Source: Candidatus Woesearchaeota archaeon (GTDB taxonomy: Archaea; Nanobdellota; Nanobdellia; Woesearchaeales; JAFCFN01). Taken from it: a stretch of 52,561 nt of DNA. Positions 10,194 to 18,702 of the stretch are shown here, piece after piece (the first letter of the stretch is position 1; each line of letters begins with the position of its first letter). A program made the translations under genes and the position numbers. The DNA lies in assembly GCA_017608625.1 (NCBI GenBank), contig JAFCFN010000005.1, positions 1 through 52,561 of the forward strand, read 5' to 3'. Under the pieces are notes generated by a model that saw nothing but the letters and a program-made list of their open reading frames with translations, searched no databases and had not been told where the DNA came from.

Positions 10194-10200
10194 AAAGGAA

Positions 10201-10284
10201 AGGAGGTAAAGGTTAACAAAAGGGGACTAAGCGAGCAACTTTGTTGCGAGCGCATGTCGCCTAGACGTTAACCGGCTTACGGTT
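10201..10284 (+). promoter_or_regulatory. SD - structured leader element (copy B) - start codon
   Basis: SD AGGAGGT 10201-10207; GGTTAAC 10211-10217/GTTAACC 10267-10273; AACCG 10270-10274/CGGTT 10280-10284; ATG 10285. Confidence 0.65.
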
Positions 10285-12006
10285 ATGATATTTGGAGAAG
10301 GATATTATTCTGCAATGGATGCTGAATATCAAGGTACAGGGCTAAGCCCAAAAGATATTGGTATTTCTACTCCTCCTATGAAGGATCAGTTAGAAGGGTT
10401 AAAAGCAAGAATATTTCAAGGTGCTTCAAGAGTTGAATTAGGATTTACAGGAACAGGAAAAGGTTCTATGGGGAGAGGTGCACCAACACCTGGAACTTAT
10501 GGTAAAGAAGAAAGAGAAGCAATAAGAGAGCTAGCTAAAATCAATAAAGTAGATTTAACAACTCATGCTACTGTAGGTGTTGGGGGATTAGCAGGTTTTA
10601 CAGAAAGAGGACTGGATGAAGCAACAAGAGAGAGAAATTTAAAAGAAATAGAAAGGGCAATTGATTTTGCAGCTGATACTGCAAGAGGAGGACCAGTTGT
10701 TGTACACACAGGAGAGTGGCCAAGGCCAATAGCTGAAAAGTATTCTGAATTCAAAGAATATCCGAGTGAAAAAGAAAGAGCAGTATTACATATAGTAGAT
10801 AAAAGAACAGGCGAAGTAATGGCAATAAGAAAAGACATGACTATCCATGAGCCTGTTTATAGAATAGATGAAAAAACAGGTGAGAAAATTTACGAGTATG
10901 AATACAATCCTGATGGTTCTATTAAGGGATTAAAATTCAGAGAAAGAAAATATGATGATATAGTAAAAGAAGAATTGAAAAAGAATCCTGAACTAGATCC
11001 TGAAGAAGCATTTATCAAACATTATTATGAATCTGAAGAAGCAATGGCAAGAGCTGAAAGTGTCAGATGGGCTACTGAAGCACATGAAAGAAGGAAATTG
11101 ATAGAAGAAATAGAAAAGATCCCTGAAAAGGATAGGTGGAAATTTGCAGATTTGATTGCTAAGGCAGAAGACGCAAAAAGAGATCTGAAATGGATGGAAG
11201 AAGCTGCTGTTGGTTATGGAGAAAGAGCTGAGCTTTTTAGAGGAAAAGCAGAAAACTTCAAGCCAATAGAAAAAGTAGGTTTAGAAAAATCAGCAGATAG
11301 TATTGCAAGAGCAGCTGAGTATGCAATGGAACTAACAGAGCTCAGACATCTTCCTAAACCCCTATTTGTTGCACCTGAAAATGTCTTTCCTGAGCAGTAT
11401 GGTGCTCATCCTCAAGAACTAAAAAAATTAATAGTTGAAGCAAGAGAAAAAATGGCAAAGGACTTACAAGATAGATATGGAAAAAGCGAAGAAGAAGCAA
11501 AAAGACTAGCTGAACAGCACATAAAAGCAACATTTGATGTTGGTCATGCTTATACATGGAGAAAATATTTTGAGAGGAAACCTGGAGAAACAATAGAAGA
11601 AGCTGACAAAAGATTTAACAAATGGTTGGCAAAACAAGTTGAAGAGTTAACAAAAGAAGGCATAATAGGCCATGTTCATGTTTCTGACAATTTTGGATGG
11701 GCTGATGAGCATGTTACACCAGGAAAAGGAAGGGTTCCTATAAAGGACTTTATTGAACAGATTAAAAAAGCAGGTATTAAGAATGTTATTGTTGAACCAG
11801 CTCATCAGGACTTTAAGGCAATGTTAGGAGGTTGGTCAGAGTTTGGAAGCAGCATTTATAGTGTTACAATTCCTGGAGTAAGAAGAGATACATGGACTGA
11901 TGTTGAGCACAGTTATTTTGGAAGAACAGCACCTCCTTACTATGTTGTTGGTCCATTTGCACCAAGCAAGGACTGGACTTTATGGAGCCAGACTCCACTT
12001 GAATGA
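10285..12006 (+). CDS. Xylose-isomerase-like TIM-barrel protein (sugar phosphate isomerase/AP endonuclease 2 superfamily)
   Basis: THATVGVGGLAGF, VVVHTGEW, ATFDVGHAY, HVHVSDNFGWADEHVTPGKGRVP, VIVEPAH motifs. Confidence 0.75.
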   Translation: MIFGEGYYSAMDAEYQGTGLSPKDIGISTPPMKDQLEGLKARIFQGASRVELGFTGTGKGSMGRGAPTPGTYGKEEREAIRELAKINKVDLTTHATVGVGGLAGFTERGLDEATRERNLKEIERAIDFAADTARGGPVVVHTGEWPRPIAEKYSEFKEYPSEKERAVLHIVDKRTGEVMAIRKDMTIHEPVYRIDEKTGEKIYEYEYNPDGSIKGLKFRERKYDDIVKEELKKNPELDPEEAFIKHYYESEEAMARAESVRWATEAHERRKLIEEIEKIPEKDRWKFADLIAKAEDAKRDLKWMEEAAVGYGERAELFRGKAENFKPIEKVGLEKSADSIARAAEYAMELTELRHLPKPLFVAPENVFPEQYGAHPQELKKLIVEAREKMAKDLQDRYGKSEEEAKRLAEQHIKATFDVGHAYTWRKYFERKPGETIEEADKRFNKWLAKQVEELTKEGIIGHVHVSDNFGWADEHVTPGKGRVPIKDFIEQIKKAGIKNVIVEPAHQDFKAMLGGWSEFGSSIYSVTIPGVRRDTWTDVEHSYFGRTAPPYYVVGPFAPSKDWTLWSQTPLE

Positions 12007-12007
12007 T

Positions 12008-12034
12008 AAGAGACTTGGCTTTGCTCAGTCTCTT
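12008..12034 (+). terminator. Hairpin terminator-like element downstream of the TIM-barrel gene
   Basis: AAGAGACT(12008-12015)/AGTCTCTT(12027-12034) followed by TTAT. Confidence 0.45.
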
Positions 12035-12039
12035 TTATC

Positions 12040-12123
12040 CTCCCCGCTGAGACTCTTCAACTTGGAGAGTATCCCACCCCCAACACTTAAGTTTGATGGT
12101 TGGGGGGCCGGGTGGGCGGGGAG
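12040..12123. ncRNA. Candidate structured RNA of unknown class
   Basis: CTCCCCGC(12040-12047)/GCGGGGAG(12116-12123) closes a GC-rich domain with inner ACTCT/AGAGT and CCCCCAAC/GTTGGGGG helices; strong GC island in an AT-rich genome. Confidence 0.45.
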
Positions 12124-12189
12124 TAGCGTGTAATAAAGAAAAAATATAAAAACAATAAGGCATAATTTTAATTAAAAAAGAGGTGAAAA

Positions 12190-12999
12190 GTGAAATTTGT
12201 TGTTAGCAAAGAAGAGAATCCTAATATAGGTAAGTATAGGAGAGAGGATTTGGAGATTGCAAGAAAGTTTGCTAAAAAAGTTTATGATGAGTTTGGTAAT
12301 TTCTTGAAAGCAATTGTATTATTTGGATCAACTGCAAGAATAACAGAAAAAAAGAAAAAAGGAGCAGACATTGATATTCTGTTAATTGTTGATGATGTTA
12401 CAATAACCCTAACACCAGAAGTTGTTGAAACTTACAGAATTATAGTAGAAAAAGCAATTGCTGATATATCTACAAGATTGCATGTTACAAGTATGAAACT
12501 TACAACATTCTGGGAATATGCAAGAGTTGGTGATCCTGTTGCTGTTAATATACTAAGAGATGGTGTTGCTTTGATGGATTCAGGGTTTTTTGATCCAATG
12601 AGAGTTTTGTTGATGAGAGGGAGAATCAGACCAACTCCAGAAAGTATATGGACTTATTACACAAGAGCTCCAACAACAATGCACAATGCAAAATGGCATA
12701 TTTTAAAAGCTGCTTTGGATTTGTATTGGGCTGTTATTGATGCTGCTCACGCTGCTTTAATGAAACTTGGAGAAGTACCTCCTTCACCAAGTCATGTTGC
12801 TGACATGATGGAAGAAAAGATGGTTAAACAAGGATTATTAGAAGAAAGATATGTAAAGATGATGAGGAATTTCTACAATCTTGGCAAGATGATAACTCAT
12901 GGAGAAATAACAGACATCAGCGGAGCAGAGTATGATACCTATAGAGAGGAGGCAGAAGATTTTATTAATGCAATGAAGGAGTTTATAGAAAAGGAGTAA
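12190..12999 (+). CDS. Nucleotidyltransferase-domain protein with C-terminal HEPN-like helical domain
   Basis: LFGSTARITEKKKKGADIDILLIVDD (GSxAR...DxD) NTase signature; GTG start after GAGGTGAAAA. Confidence 0.85.
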   Translation: MKFVVSKEENPNIGKYRREDLEIARKFAKKVYDEFGNFLKAIVLFGSTARITEKKKKGADIDILLIVDDVTITLTPEVVETYRIIVEKAIADISTRLHVTSMKLTTFWEYARVGDPVAVNILRDGVALMDSGFFDPMRVLLMRGRIRPTPESIWTYYTRAPTTMHNAKWHILKAALDLYWAVIDAAHAALMKLGEVPPSPSHVADMMEEKMVKQGLLEERYVKMMRNFYNLGKMITHGEITDISGAEYDTYREEAEDFINAMKEFIEKE

Positions 13000-13031
13000 A
13001 AGATATAAATTAAATTACTTTTTCTTTTATT

Positions 13032-13592
13032 ATGAATTTTCTTAAACAAAAAAGATCATTTCTTCAAAAAAAGGATAAAAGCAAGAAAGCAAGCATAGAT
13101 AAAGAAATAAAAGATTTAGTTGATTTGATTAATTCTAAAAAGAATTATTATACAACATCTAGCTGTGCTGGAAGAATTGTGTTGTTAACAAAAAGAGCAA
13201 ATAAAAAAGGGGCCAGATGGCTGTTTGTCAGTCACAAACCAATTAAATATAATCAAATTAAAAAAGCATTAGTAAAACTACCAAAAACAGATATTTGGTT
13301 TAGGATGGAGCCAGTTATTTTGCATGTTGCTTGTTCCACAATAAATTCTGCTCAAAATTTACTAGATAAAGCAAGGGCAGTTGGTTTTAAAAGGGGCGGG
13401 ATAATCTCAACTAAGAGAAAGATCATAATTGAGATTCAAGGAACAGAATTTTTAGATACTTTGATTGCAAAGAATAGTAAATTAATAGTAACAGAACATT
13501 ACCTTAAAACAATAATAAATGAAGCAAACAAAAAATTAAGAATAACGAGAAAAAAATTAAAAAAATTTAAACTTTTGGTTTCAACACTGTAA
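13032..13592 (+). CDS. taw3: tRNA wybutosine-synthesizing protein Taw3 (TYW3)
   Basis: SSCAGRIVLL..., KGARWLFVSHKPI, RMEPVILHVACSTINSAQNLLDKARAVGFKRGGI. Confidence 0.9.
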   Translation: MNFLKQKRSFLQKKDKSKKASIDKEIKDLVDLINSKKNYYTTSSCAGRIVLLTKRANKKGARWLFVSHKPIKYNQIKKALVKLPKTDIWFRMEPVILHVACSTINSAQNLLDKARAVGFKRGGIISTKRKIIIEIQGTEFLDTLIAKNSKLIVTEHYLKTIINEANKKLRITRKKLKKFKLLVSTL

Positions 13593-15012
13593 TTATCAAG
13601 GCAATAACTGCAAGAATTGCTATTATATTCACTCCAATTAATATGTTAGTGTAAGTTGATGATTCAAAAAAGCTTGTTTCTGTTGAAGTTACTGCTTCTT
13701 CTCCAGATTCAGTTTCTGTTTCTTCAGCAATTGTTGTTGATGTTGAAACAACTGTTGTTGATGATTCTTCTGTTTCTTGCGTAGTTACAGCATTACATTC
13801 TGTGATTTCCAAATTTGTTGATATTGAATATTCTAATTCATCAAAATCCCTATAAAGTTTTATATATATAGGATATGTGCCTGATTCTATTGAATCATTA
13901 ATATCAAAGTTAAATGTTGCACTAAAATCATTATCGTCTGCATCATTTTCCACATCACCAATTAGCTCTTGATCCTCTATATTTAAGTCACTATTTGTTA
14001 CAGTGATTCGAACATCATCCTCATCTCTTTTACCTAAATTTATCCCATCAACATAAAGTCTAACTGTTCTATCGCAACTTATTTGAGCTGGAGATAAAGT
14101 TGCTTCTGTTATTCTCAAATCATGAGTTTCAACATCTACATCAAAAGTAATGTTCCATTTTTCTCCATGCTTTGCTCCATGCTCATCTTCTCCAATGACA
14201 TATATTGTTCCTGTGTAATCGCCATCAGCTTCCTCATTAACTTTGAATGTCATTAATTCAACAGTATCATAATCCTCTGAATCTAAATCAGAAGCATCTT
14301 CATCAATATCTTCGACATCATCTTCATCTTCTGCTAAATCACCATCTAAATCTCCATAAATAGTGATGTCTTCTATATCAACGTCATCATCATTTTCATC
14401 ATAATCATTTTTTATTTTTACTTTAATAATAACTGAATCTGTTCTCTCAACATCAAAATTCGCTGGATTAGAGCTGTCTGAATCAGAATTGCCATTAATT
14501 TCTGCGTATATTTTGTCTATTTCTAGTTTATTTTCTCTTTGCATATAAAGAGGAACAGTCAGAGAGCTATTATCGCTCAGAGTTAAAACAGCGTCTGCAA
14601 TTTTAATTGCAACTGGATCTCCATCACTATCAACTGCATCAAGCTCTTCAGGAATTCTTGCATTTAATACAAGTGTCCCATTCCAAGTATTTGTAATATT
14701 TGTAGGAAGAGGTCCTACATAGCTCAAAGAAAAATCACTTGAGCTAAATCCTGTTTTATAATTAGTAAAGCTTACTGCTGTTACATTTACAGGTGTTGAG
14801 TTATCATTTGTTAATATTATATTTGTTGAATTTACATAAATATTTTTGTCTGATGAGCTGTCTGCATTAGGGTTGCTAGCTTGCTGAGAACTAGAACCAA
14901 ATGTCGGATTTGAACTACTGAATGTATTTGCAACACTGACACTAGCACTTGCTATAGAAATACTTAAAATAGCAATTATTAAGAATAAACTTGCTAATAA
15001 AATTTTTCTCAT
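13567..15012 (-). CDS. Secreted acidic surface protein with C-terminal TM
   Basis: Signal peptide from ATG at 15012 (MRKILLASLFLIIAILSIS), Asp/Glu-rich repeats, Ser/Thr-rich linker, TM plus KPKV tail. Confidence 0.75.
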   Translation of the reverse strand: MRKILLASLFLIIAILSISIASASVSVANTFSSSNPTFGSSSQQASNPNADSSSDKNIYVNSTNIILTNDNSTPVNVTAVSFTNYKTGFSSSDFSLSYVGPLPTNITNTWNGTLVLNARIPEELDAVDSDGDPVAIKIADAVLTLSDNSSLTVPLYMQRENKLEIDKIYAEINGNSDSDSSNPANFDVERTDSVIIKVKIKNDYDENDDDVDIEDITIYGDLDGDLAEDEDDVEDIDEDASDLDSEDYDTVELMTFKVNEEADGDYTGTIYVIGEDEHGAKHGEKWNITFDVDVETHDLRITEATLSPAQISCDRTVRLYVDGINLGKRDEDDVRITVTNSDLNIEDQELIGDVENDADDNDFSATFNFDINDSIESGTYPIYIKLYRDFDELEYSISTNLEITECNAVTTQETEESSTTVVSTSTTIAEETETESGEEAVTSTETSFFESSTYTNILIGVNIIAILAVIALIITVLKPKV

Positions 15013-15113
15013 TTTTGAACCCCCAATCTTTATTAATAAACTGTTATTATTCGAAAGTGGCAATAGGTATATATAAACATTATTGTATTATAATGTATAG
15101 TTTATAGTATATA

Positions 15114-16385
15114 TTATTCTCCCCATTTAGTTAAAGCTTTTTTAAGCTCTACATGGGTTTGAGCATATTTTTTCAAAGAAATATCTTTTAGAACTGCATC
15201 AACAGCCTGTCTCATTGCTCTTGCACCTGCTATTGTTCCATCTGGATGACCGTGTATGCCTCCACCTGCTTGAATTATAATGTTTTTGCTCATTAATTTT
15301 ATTAACTTATCAACCAAACCAGGATGTAATCCTCCTGAACATACAGCAAATACAGGCTTTATGTCATACCATTTCTGTTCTAAGACATGATGTTTTTTGT
15401 TTTCAAGCATAATTTTTTCTTCTATTTCTTCTTCTATTTCTTGCACTTCTGCAGGAGTTGCTTCCATTTTTCCAACAGCTGTTCCTACATGCAATTGGTC
15501 AACTCCTGCTAATCTAGCTAATTTAGCTATAGTTAACATGCTTATTCCATGCTTTGGATTTTTTGTTAAAGCAGCATGCATTGCTCTATGAGCATGAATT
15601 ACCATTCCTAAATCTAATTCTCTAATTGTCTGTAATGCTGCCCATCCTGCTGTTATGATATCAATCATAATATATTCTCCACCTTGGTCTTTTACAAAAT
15701 GCGCTCTTTTTATCATTTCACTTGTTTCTGCTGTTATATTTGGCATGTAAATTTTTTTTTCTCCTGTTATTTTTTCTGCTTTGTCTCTTAATTTTAGTGT
15801 TTCAATAACTCTCTTATTAAATTTATTAAAAGTCATATTAGTTAAGTTCTCATCATCCTTAACAATATCACAACCACCAATCCATGCATTATATGCTACT
15901 TTTGCATGTTGTTCAGCTGTTAGACCTACTTTTGGTTTAACTATTGTTCCAACTAAAGGTCTATCTTTAACTTTTAGAAGTTTTCTTACTCCTTTAATTC
16001 CGAATTTTGGTCCTGGAAATGATTTAGTTAAAGATTTGGGAAATGTAATATTTTGTAATCTGAGATTTTTTATTGCTTTCATTCCATAGATATTGCCTGC
16101 TATTGAAGAAAGAATTTGAGGTATAGAACCTTGTTCAAATAATTCAATCGGATAAGCTATCTTTATTTCATTTGTTTTTTTATTAATAGAAAAAACATGG
16201 GGTTTTAGCTTTGTTGCTATTCTCTTATTCATTGTTACTATGTCTGTCCATGTTCCTATAGAGCTTTCTGCTGCAATATGTTCACAAGCTTCGTTAAGAG
16301 AAATGCCTTTGCTTGGCTCTAAATAGTATTCGCAGATTAGCTCATTTCTTGGTTTGTATTTTGTATCAATATATTCCAATGGCAT
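15114..16385 (-). CDS. rbcL: Ribulose-bisphosphate carboxylase large chain, archaeal form III type
   Basis: TIVKPKVGL, GGCDIVKDDENL, HAHRAMHAA, VGTAVGKMEA, CSGGLHPG, QAGGGIHGHPDG. Confidence 0.95.
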   Translation of the reverse strand: MPLEYIDTKYKPRNELICEYYLEPSKGISLNEACEHIAAESSIGTWTDIVTMNKRIATKLKPHVFSINKKTNEIKIAYPIELFEQGSIPQILSSIAGNIYGMKAIKNLRLQNITFPKSLTKSFPGPKFGIKGVRKLLKVKDRPLVGTIVKPKVGLTAEQHAKVAYNAWIGGCDIVKDDENLTNMTFNKFNKRVIETLKLRDKAEKITGEKKIYMPNITAETSEMIKRAHFVKDQGGEYIMIDIITAGWAALQTIRELDLGMVIHAHRAMHAALTKNPKHGISMLTIAKLARLAGVDQLHVGTAVGKMEATPAEVQEIEEEIEEKIMLENKKHHVLEQKWYDIKPVFAVCSGGLHPGLVDKLIKLMSKNIIIQAGGGIHGHPDGTIAGARAMRQAVDAVLKDISLKKYAQTHVELKKALTKWGE

Positions 16386-16401
16386 CAGAAAAACCTCTTT
16401 T

Positions 16402-16527
16402 TTACCTCTTTTCTTCTTCTACAATTCTTCTTGCTCTCTCATAAGCTTCATCAGCTGATTTTGCAAAACCATGTTCTAGCAAAGATTTTGCCAATCTATT
16501 TATTTTTTGGAGTTTTACAAAGTCCAT
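16402..16527 (-). CDS. 41-aa small protein between flavin reductase and RuBisCO (absent from ORF track)
   Basis: MDFVKLQKINRLAKSLLEHGFAKSADEAYERARRIVEEEKR*; abuts neighbouring genes. Confidence 0.6.
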   Translation of the reverse strand: MDFVKLQKINRLAKSLLEHGFAKSADEAYERARRIVEEEKR

Positions 16528-16530
16528 CTT

Positions 16531-17028
16531 CTATTGAGTTGTTGTAAAACGGTCTTCCTCTATATGGAAAACCCTTTTACCTTTTTTAGATTCTTGAGTT
16601 TTTAAAACTTTCCCTATGAATATAGTATGATCTCCTGCATCTAATTCTGAGATAACAGAGCATTCTAAATATGCCAGGCTTTGTTTTATTATTGGACAAT
16701 CAATTGTTGCTGCCTCTTTTTTAGTAAAACCTGTTCCTTTAAATTTATCTATTAATTTTCCACTTGTTCTTCCACAGAATAATACTTTATCTTTTAATGA
16801 GTAAGGCATAAAATTAACTACAAAGCATTCTGATTTTCTCAGCATTTCATGAGAAAGTCTTGTTTTACCAATTGATATAGCATAAAGTGCTGGCTTGAAA
16901 GAAACAGGCATGTGCCAGTCAATTGTAATTATATTATCTTTCTCTATTTCCTTTCCCAAAATATCTATTTTTGCTCTTGTTGTAATTAACACAGTTTGTC
17001 TAGGATATGCATAGAGGAATGCTGGCAT
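16531..17028 (-). CDS. Flavin reductase-like (FMN-binding) protein
   Basis: VLITTRAKIDILGKEIEKDNIITIDWHMPVSFKPALYAISIGKTRLSHEMLRKSECFVVNFMP. Confidence 0.9.
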   Translation of the reverse strand: MPAFLYAYPRQTVLITTRAKIDILGKEIEKDNIITIDWHMPVSFKPALYAISIGKTRLSHEMLRKSECFVVNFMPYSLKDKVLFCGRTSGKLIDKFKGTGFTKKEAATIDCPIIKQSLAYLECSVISELDAGDHTIFIGKVLKTQESKKGKRVFHIEEDRFTTTQ

Positions 17029-17100
17029 TTTACCTCTTTTTTATGAATTTAAGATATACAACTATATATAGTTTATGCTCACAACCTTCAAAAAGTTTTG

Positions 17101-17243
17101 GGAACAAAGTTCCTAAAAATTGGAAAATCAGAGATTTTCCAAATTCATTGAAAGCTTTGCTTTCAACGAAACCCCAAGAAAGCTTTGCTTTCTATCTTCG
17201 CTTTGCTCGACTTGCAAGCAAGTCAGCTCGCTTGCTCGCTGAC
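17101..17243. repeat. Cluster of tandem short palindromes
   Basis: GGAAC/GTTCC; TTGGAAAATC/GATTTTCCAA; GAAAGC/GCTTTC; AGAAAGC/GCTTTCT; GACTTGC/GCAAGTC; GTCAGC/GCTGAC in one intergenic region. Confidence 0.7.
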
Positions 17244-17299
17244 AAGTAGGACTTGTTTTATTAGAAAGTATTTTAAATTAAAGAGGACTTAATTTTTTT

Positions 17300-18070
17300 A
17301 TGAACCTTAAAGAACAATTAAGGAAATTAACAAGTCATAATTATATTTACTTAACCTCAAGAGGTAATAAAGCAATAGAACATGCTCTGTCCTTTGTCAA
17401 AGGTTCTTTATTAATTCCAGATCAAGGTTCTTGGTTGAGTTATAGGAAATATGCAAAAAGATTTAGTTTGGATGTTGTTGACGTTAAAACTGATTTTGGA
17501 ATTATTGATTTAGATGATCTAAAGAAGAAAGTTAATAAAGCTGGAGCACTGATTTATCAAAATCCTGCTGGATATTTTGCAGAACAGCCAATAAAAGAAA
17601 TCTATAAGATTTGTAAAGATAAGTGTTTAGTAATTCTTGATGTTTCTGGGTGTATTGGTGATTCTGAATTGTGTGATGGAAATTATGCAGATATTATTGT
17701 TTGCTCATTTAGAAAGTGGAAATTAGTTGATTTAGGTTATGGAGGTTTTATTTCTTCTAATAAGGAGTTAAATATTGAAGAAGATTTTGATAAGAAATAT
17801 TTGAATAAACTAAATGAAAAACTGAACAATGTTAATGGAAGATTGGAATTTTTGTATGACAAGTGTAACAAAATAAAGAAAGATTTGTCATCTTTTGACA
17901 TTGTTCATAAAAATAAAAGAGGGATTGTTGTTGTAGTGAAATTTAGAAATAATGATGAAAAAAACGAAATTATTAAATATTGCAACAAAGAAGGTTATGA
18001 GTATACAGTTTGTCCAAGAGAGATAAGAGTTAATTGTGATGCTATCAGCATAGAGGTAAAAAGGTTATGA
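17300..18070 (+). CDS. PLP-dependent aminotransferase fold (DegT/fold type I-like) protein
   Basis: SRGNKAIEHALSFVKGSLLIPDQGSWLSYRKYAK..., SFRKWKLVDLGYGGFIS with candidate PLP lysine. Confidence 0.7.
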   Translation: MNLKEQLRKLTSHNYIYLTSRGNKAIEHALSFVKGSLLIPDQGSWLSYRKYAKRFSLDVVDVKTDFGIIDLDDLKKKVNKAGALIYQNPAGYFAEQPIKEIYKICKDKCLVILDVSGCIGDSELCDGNYADIIVCSFRKWKLVDLGYGGFISSNKELNIEEDFDKKYLNKLNEKLNNVNGRLEFLYDKCNKIKKDLSSFDIVHKNKRGIVVVVKFRNNDEKNEIIKYCNKEGYEYTVCPREIRVNCDAISIEVKRL

Positions 18071-18297
18071 GTCTTGACATAAAATTAAAAGATTTGAAAA
18101 TATGCAAATTTGTTAAAAAAACAAAATCGAAATATTATTATTGTTCTAAAACAAATAAGAGATGTAATAAATTTATTCTTCCAGAAGAGTGTGATTTAAA
18201 CAAATCATATTTTAATAATTTTATTGAAAAACTCAAAAAAAATTACAGAGATTTTATAAACAATAATTTTATAAACCAAATATCTAAATATCTATAA
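18067..18297 (+). CDS. Small Cys-containing hypothetical protein
   Basis: 76 aa; C-x(9-11)-C pairs; start overlaps the upstream stop (ATGA). Confidence 0.5.
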   Translation: MSLDIKLKDLKICKFVKKTKSKYYYCSKTNKRCNKFILPEECDLNKSYFNNFIEKLKKNYRDFINNNFINQISKYL

Positions 18298-18307
18298 GGT
18301 GGTAAAA

Positions 18308-18694
18308 TTGTCAAAATTACGTAAACCAGAATCAATGGAAGAGTGTGTTTATTTTACAAGAAGAAGCATTGATGGTGGAGAAGTAACTGCATGGGTCTTT
18401 AGGCAGATTTGCCCTAAATGCAAAAAAGGCCTAATGGGTAAACCAAAAGATGAAGATGGAAATGTCAAAATTAGAGCAAAAGAGTATGTTTGTCCTAAAT
18501 GTGGTTATAGTGTTGAGAAAAAAGAATATGAAGAAAGTTTAATAGCAAATATAGAATATACCTGTCCACACTGTAAATTTAAAGGAGAGATTCAGGTTCC
18601 ATTCAAAAGAAAAAAGATAGCTGGAGTTGATACTTTGAGATTCCAGTGTCAGAAATGTGGTAAAAATATAGATATTACAAGAAAGTTAAAGTAG
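18308..18694 (+). CDS. Zinc-ribbon protein
   Basis: Four CPxC/CxxC knuckles; TTG start at 18308 after AAGGTGG. Confidence 0.7.
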   Translation: MSKLRKPESMEECVYFTRRSIDGGEVTAWVFRQICPKCKKGLMGKPKDEDGNVKIRAKEYVCPKCGYSVEKKEYEESLIANIEYTCPHCKFKGEIQVPFKRKKIAGVDTLRFQCQKCGKNIDITRKLK

Positions 18695-18702
18695 GAGGGT
18701 AA

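Noticed and set aside
10285-12006. Calling the TIM-barrel protein endonuclease IV
   Set aside because: Superfamily motifs fit, but the 573-aa length and large helical insertion do not allow a specific enzymatic assignment from sequence reading alone.
12040-12123. Interpreting the GC-rich segment as another intron-containing tRNA
   Set aside because: Acceptor-like stem exists, but no D-arm or T-loop consensus could be recovered on either strand even allowing BHB introns.
11900-12133. 77-aa plus ORF overlapping the TIM-barrel 3' end and the GC-rich RNA
   Set aside because: Overlaps a supported CDS and a structured region; composition not protein-like.
15397-16089. Plus-strand ORFs antisense to rbcL
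   Set aside because: Antisense to a confidently identified RuBisCO gene.
17007-17249. 80-aa plus ORF across the palindrome cluster
   Set aside because: Reads through a series of inverted repeats; no SD, no motif.
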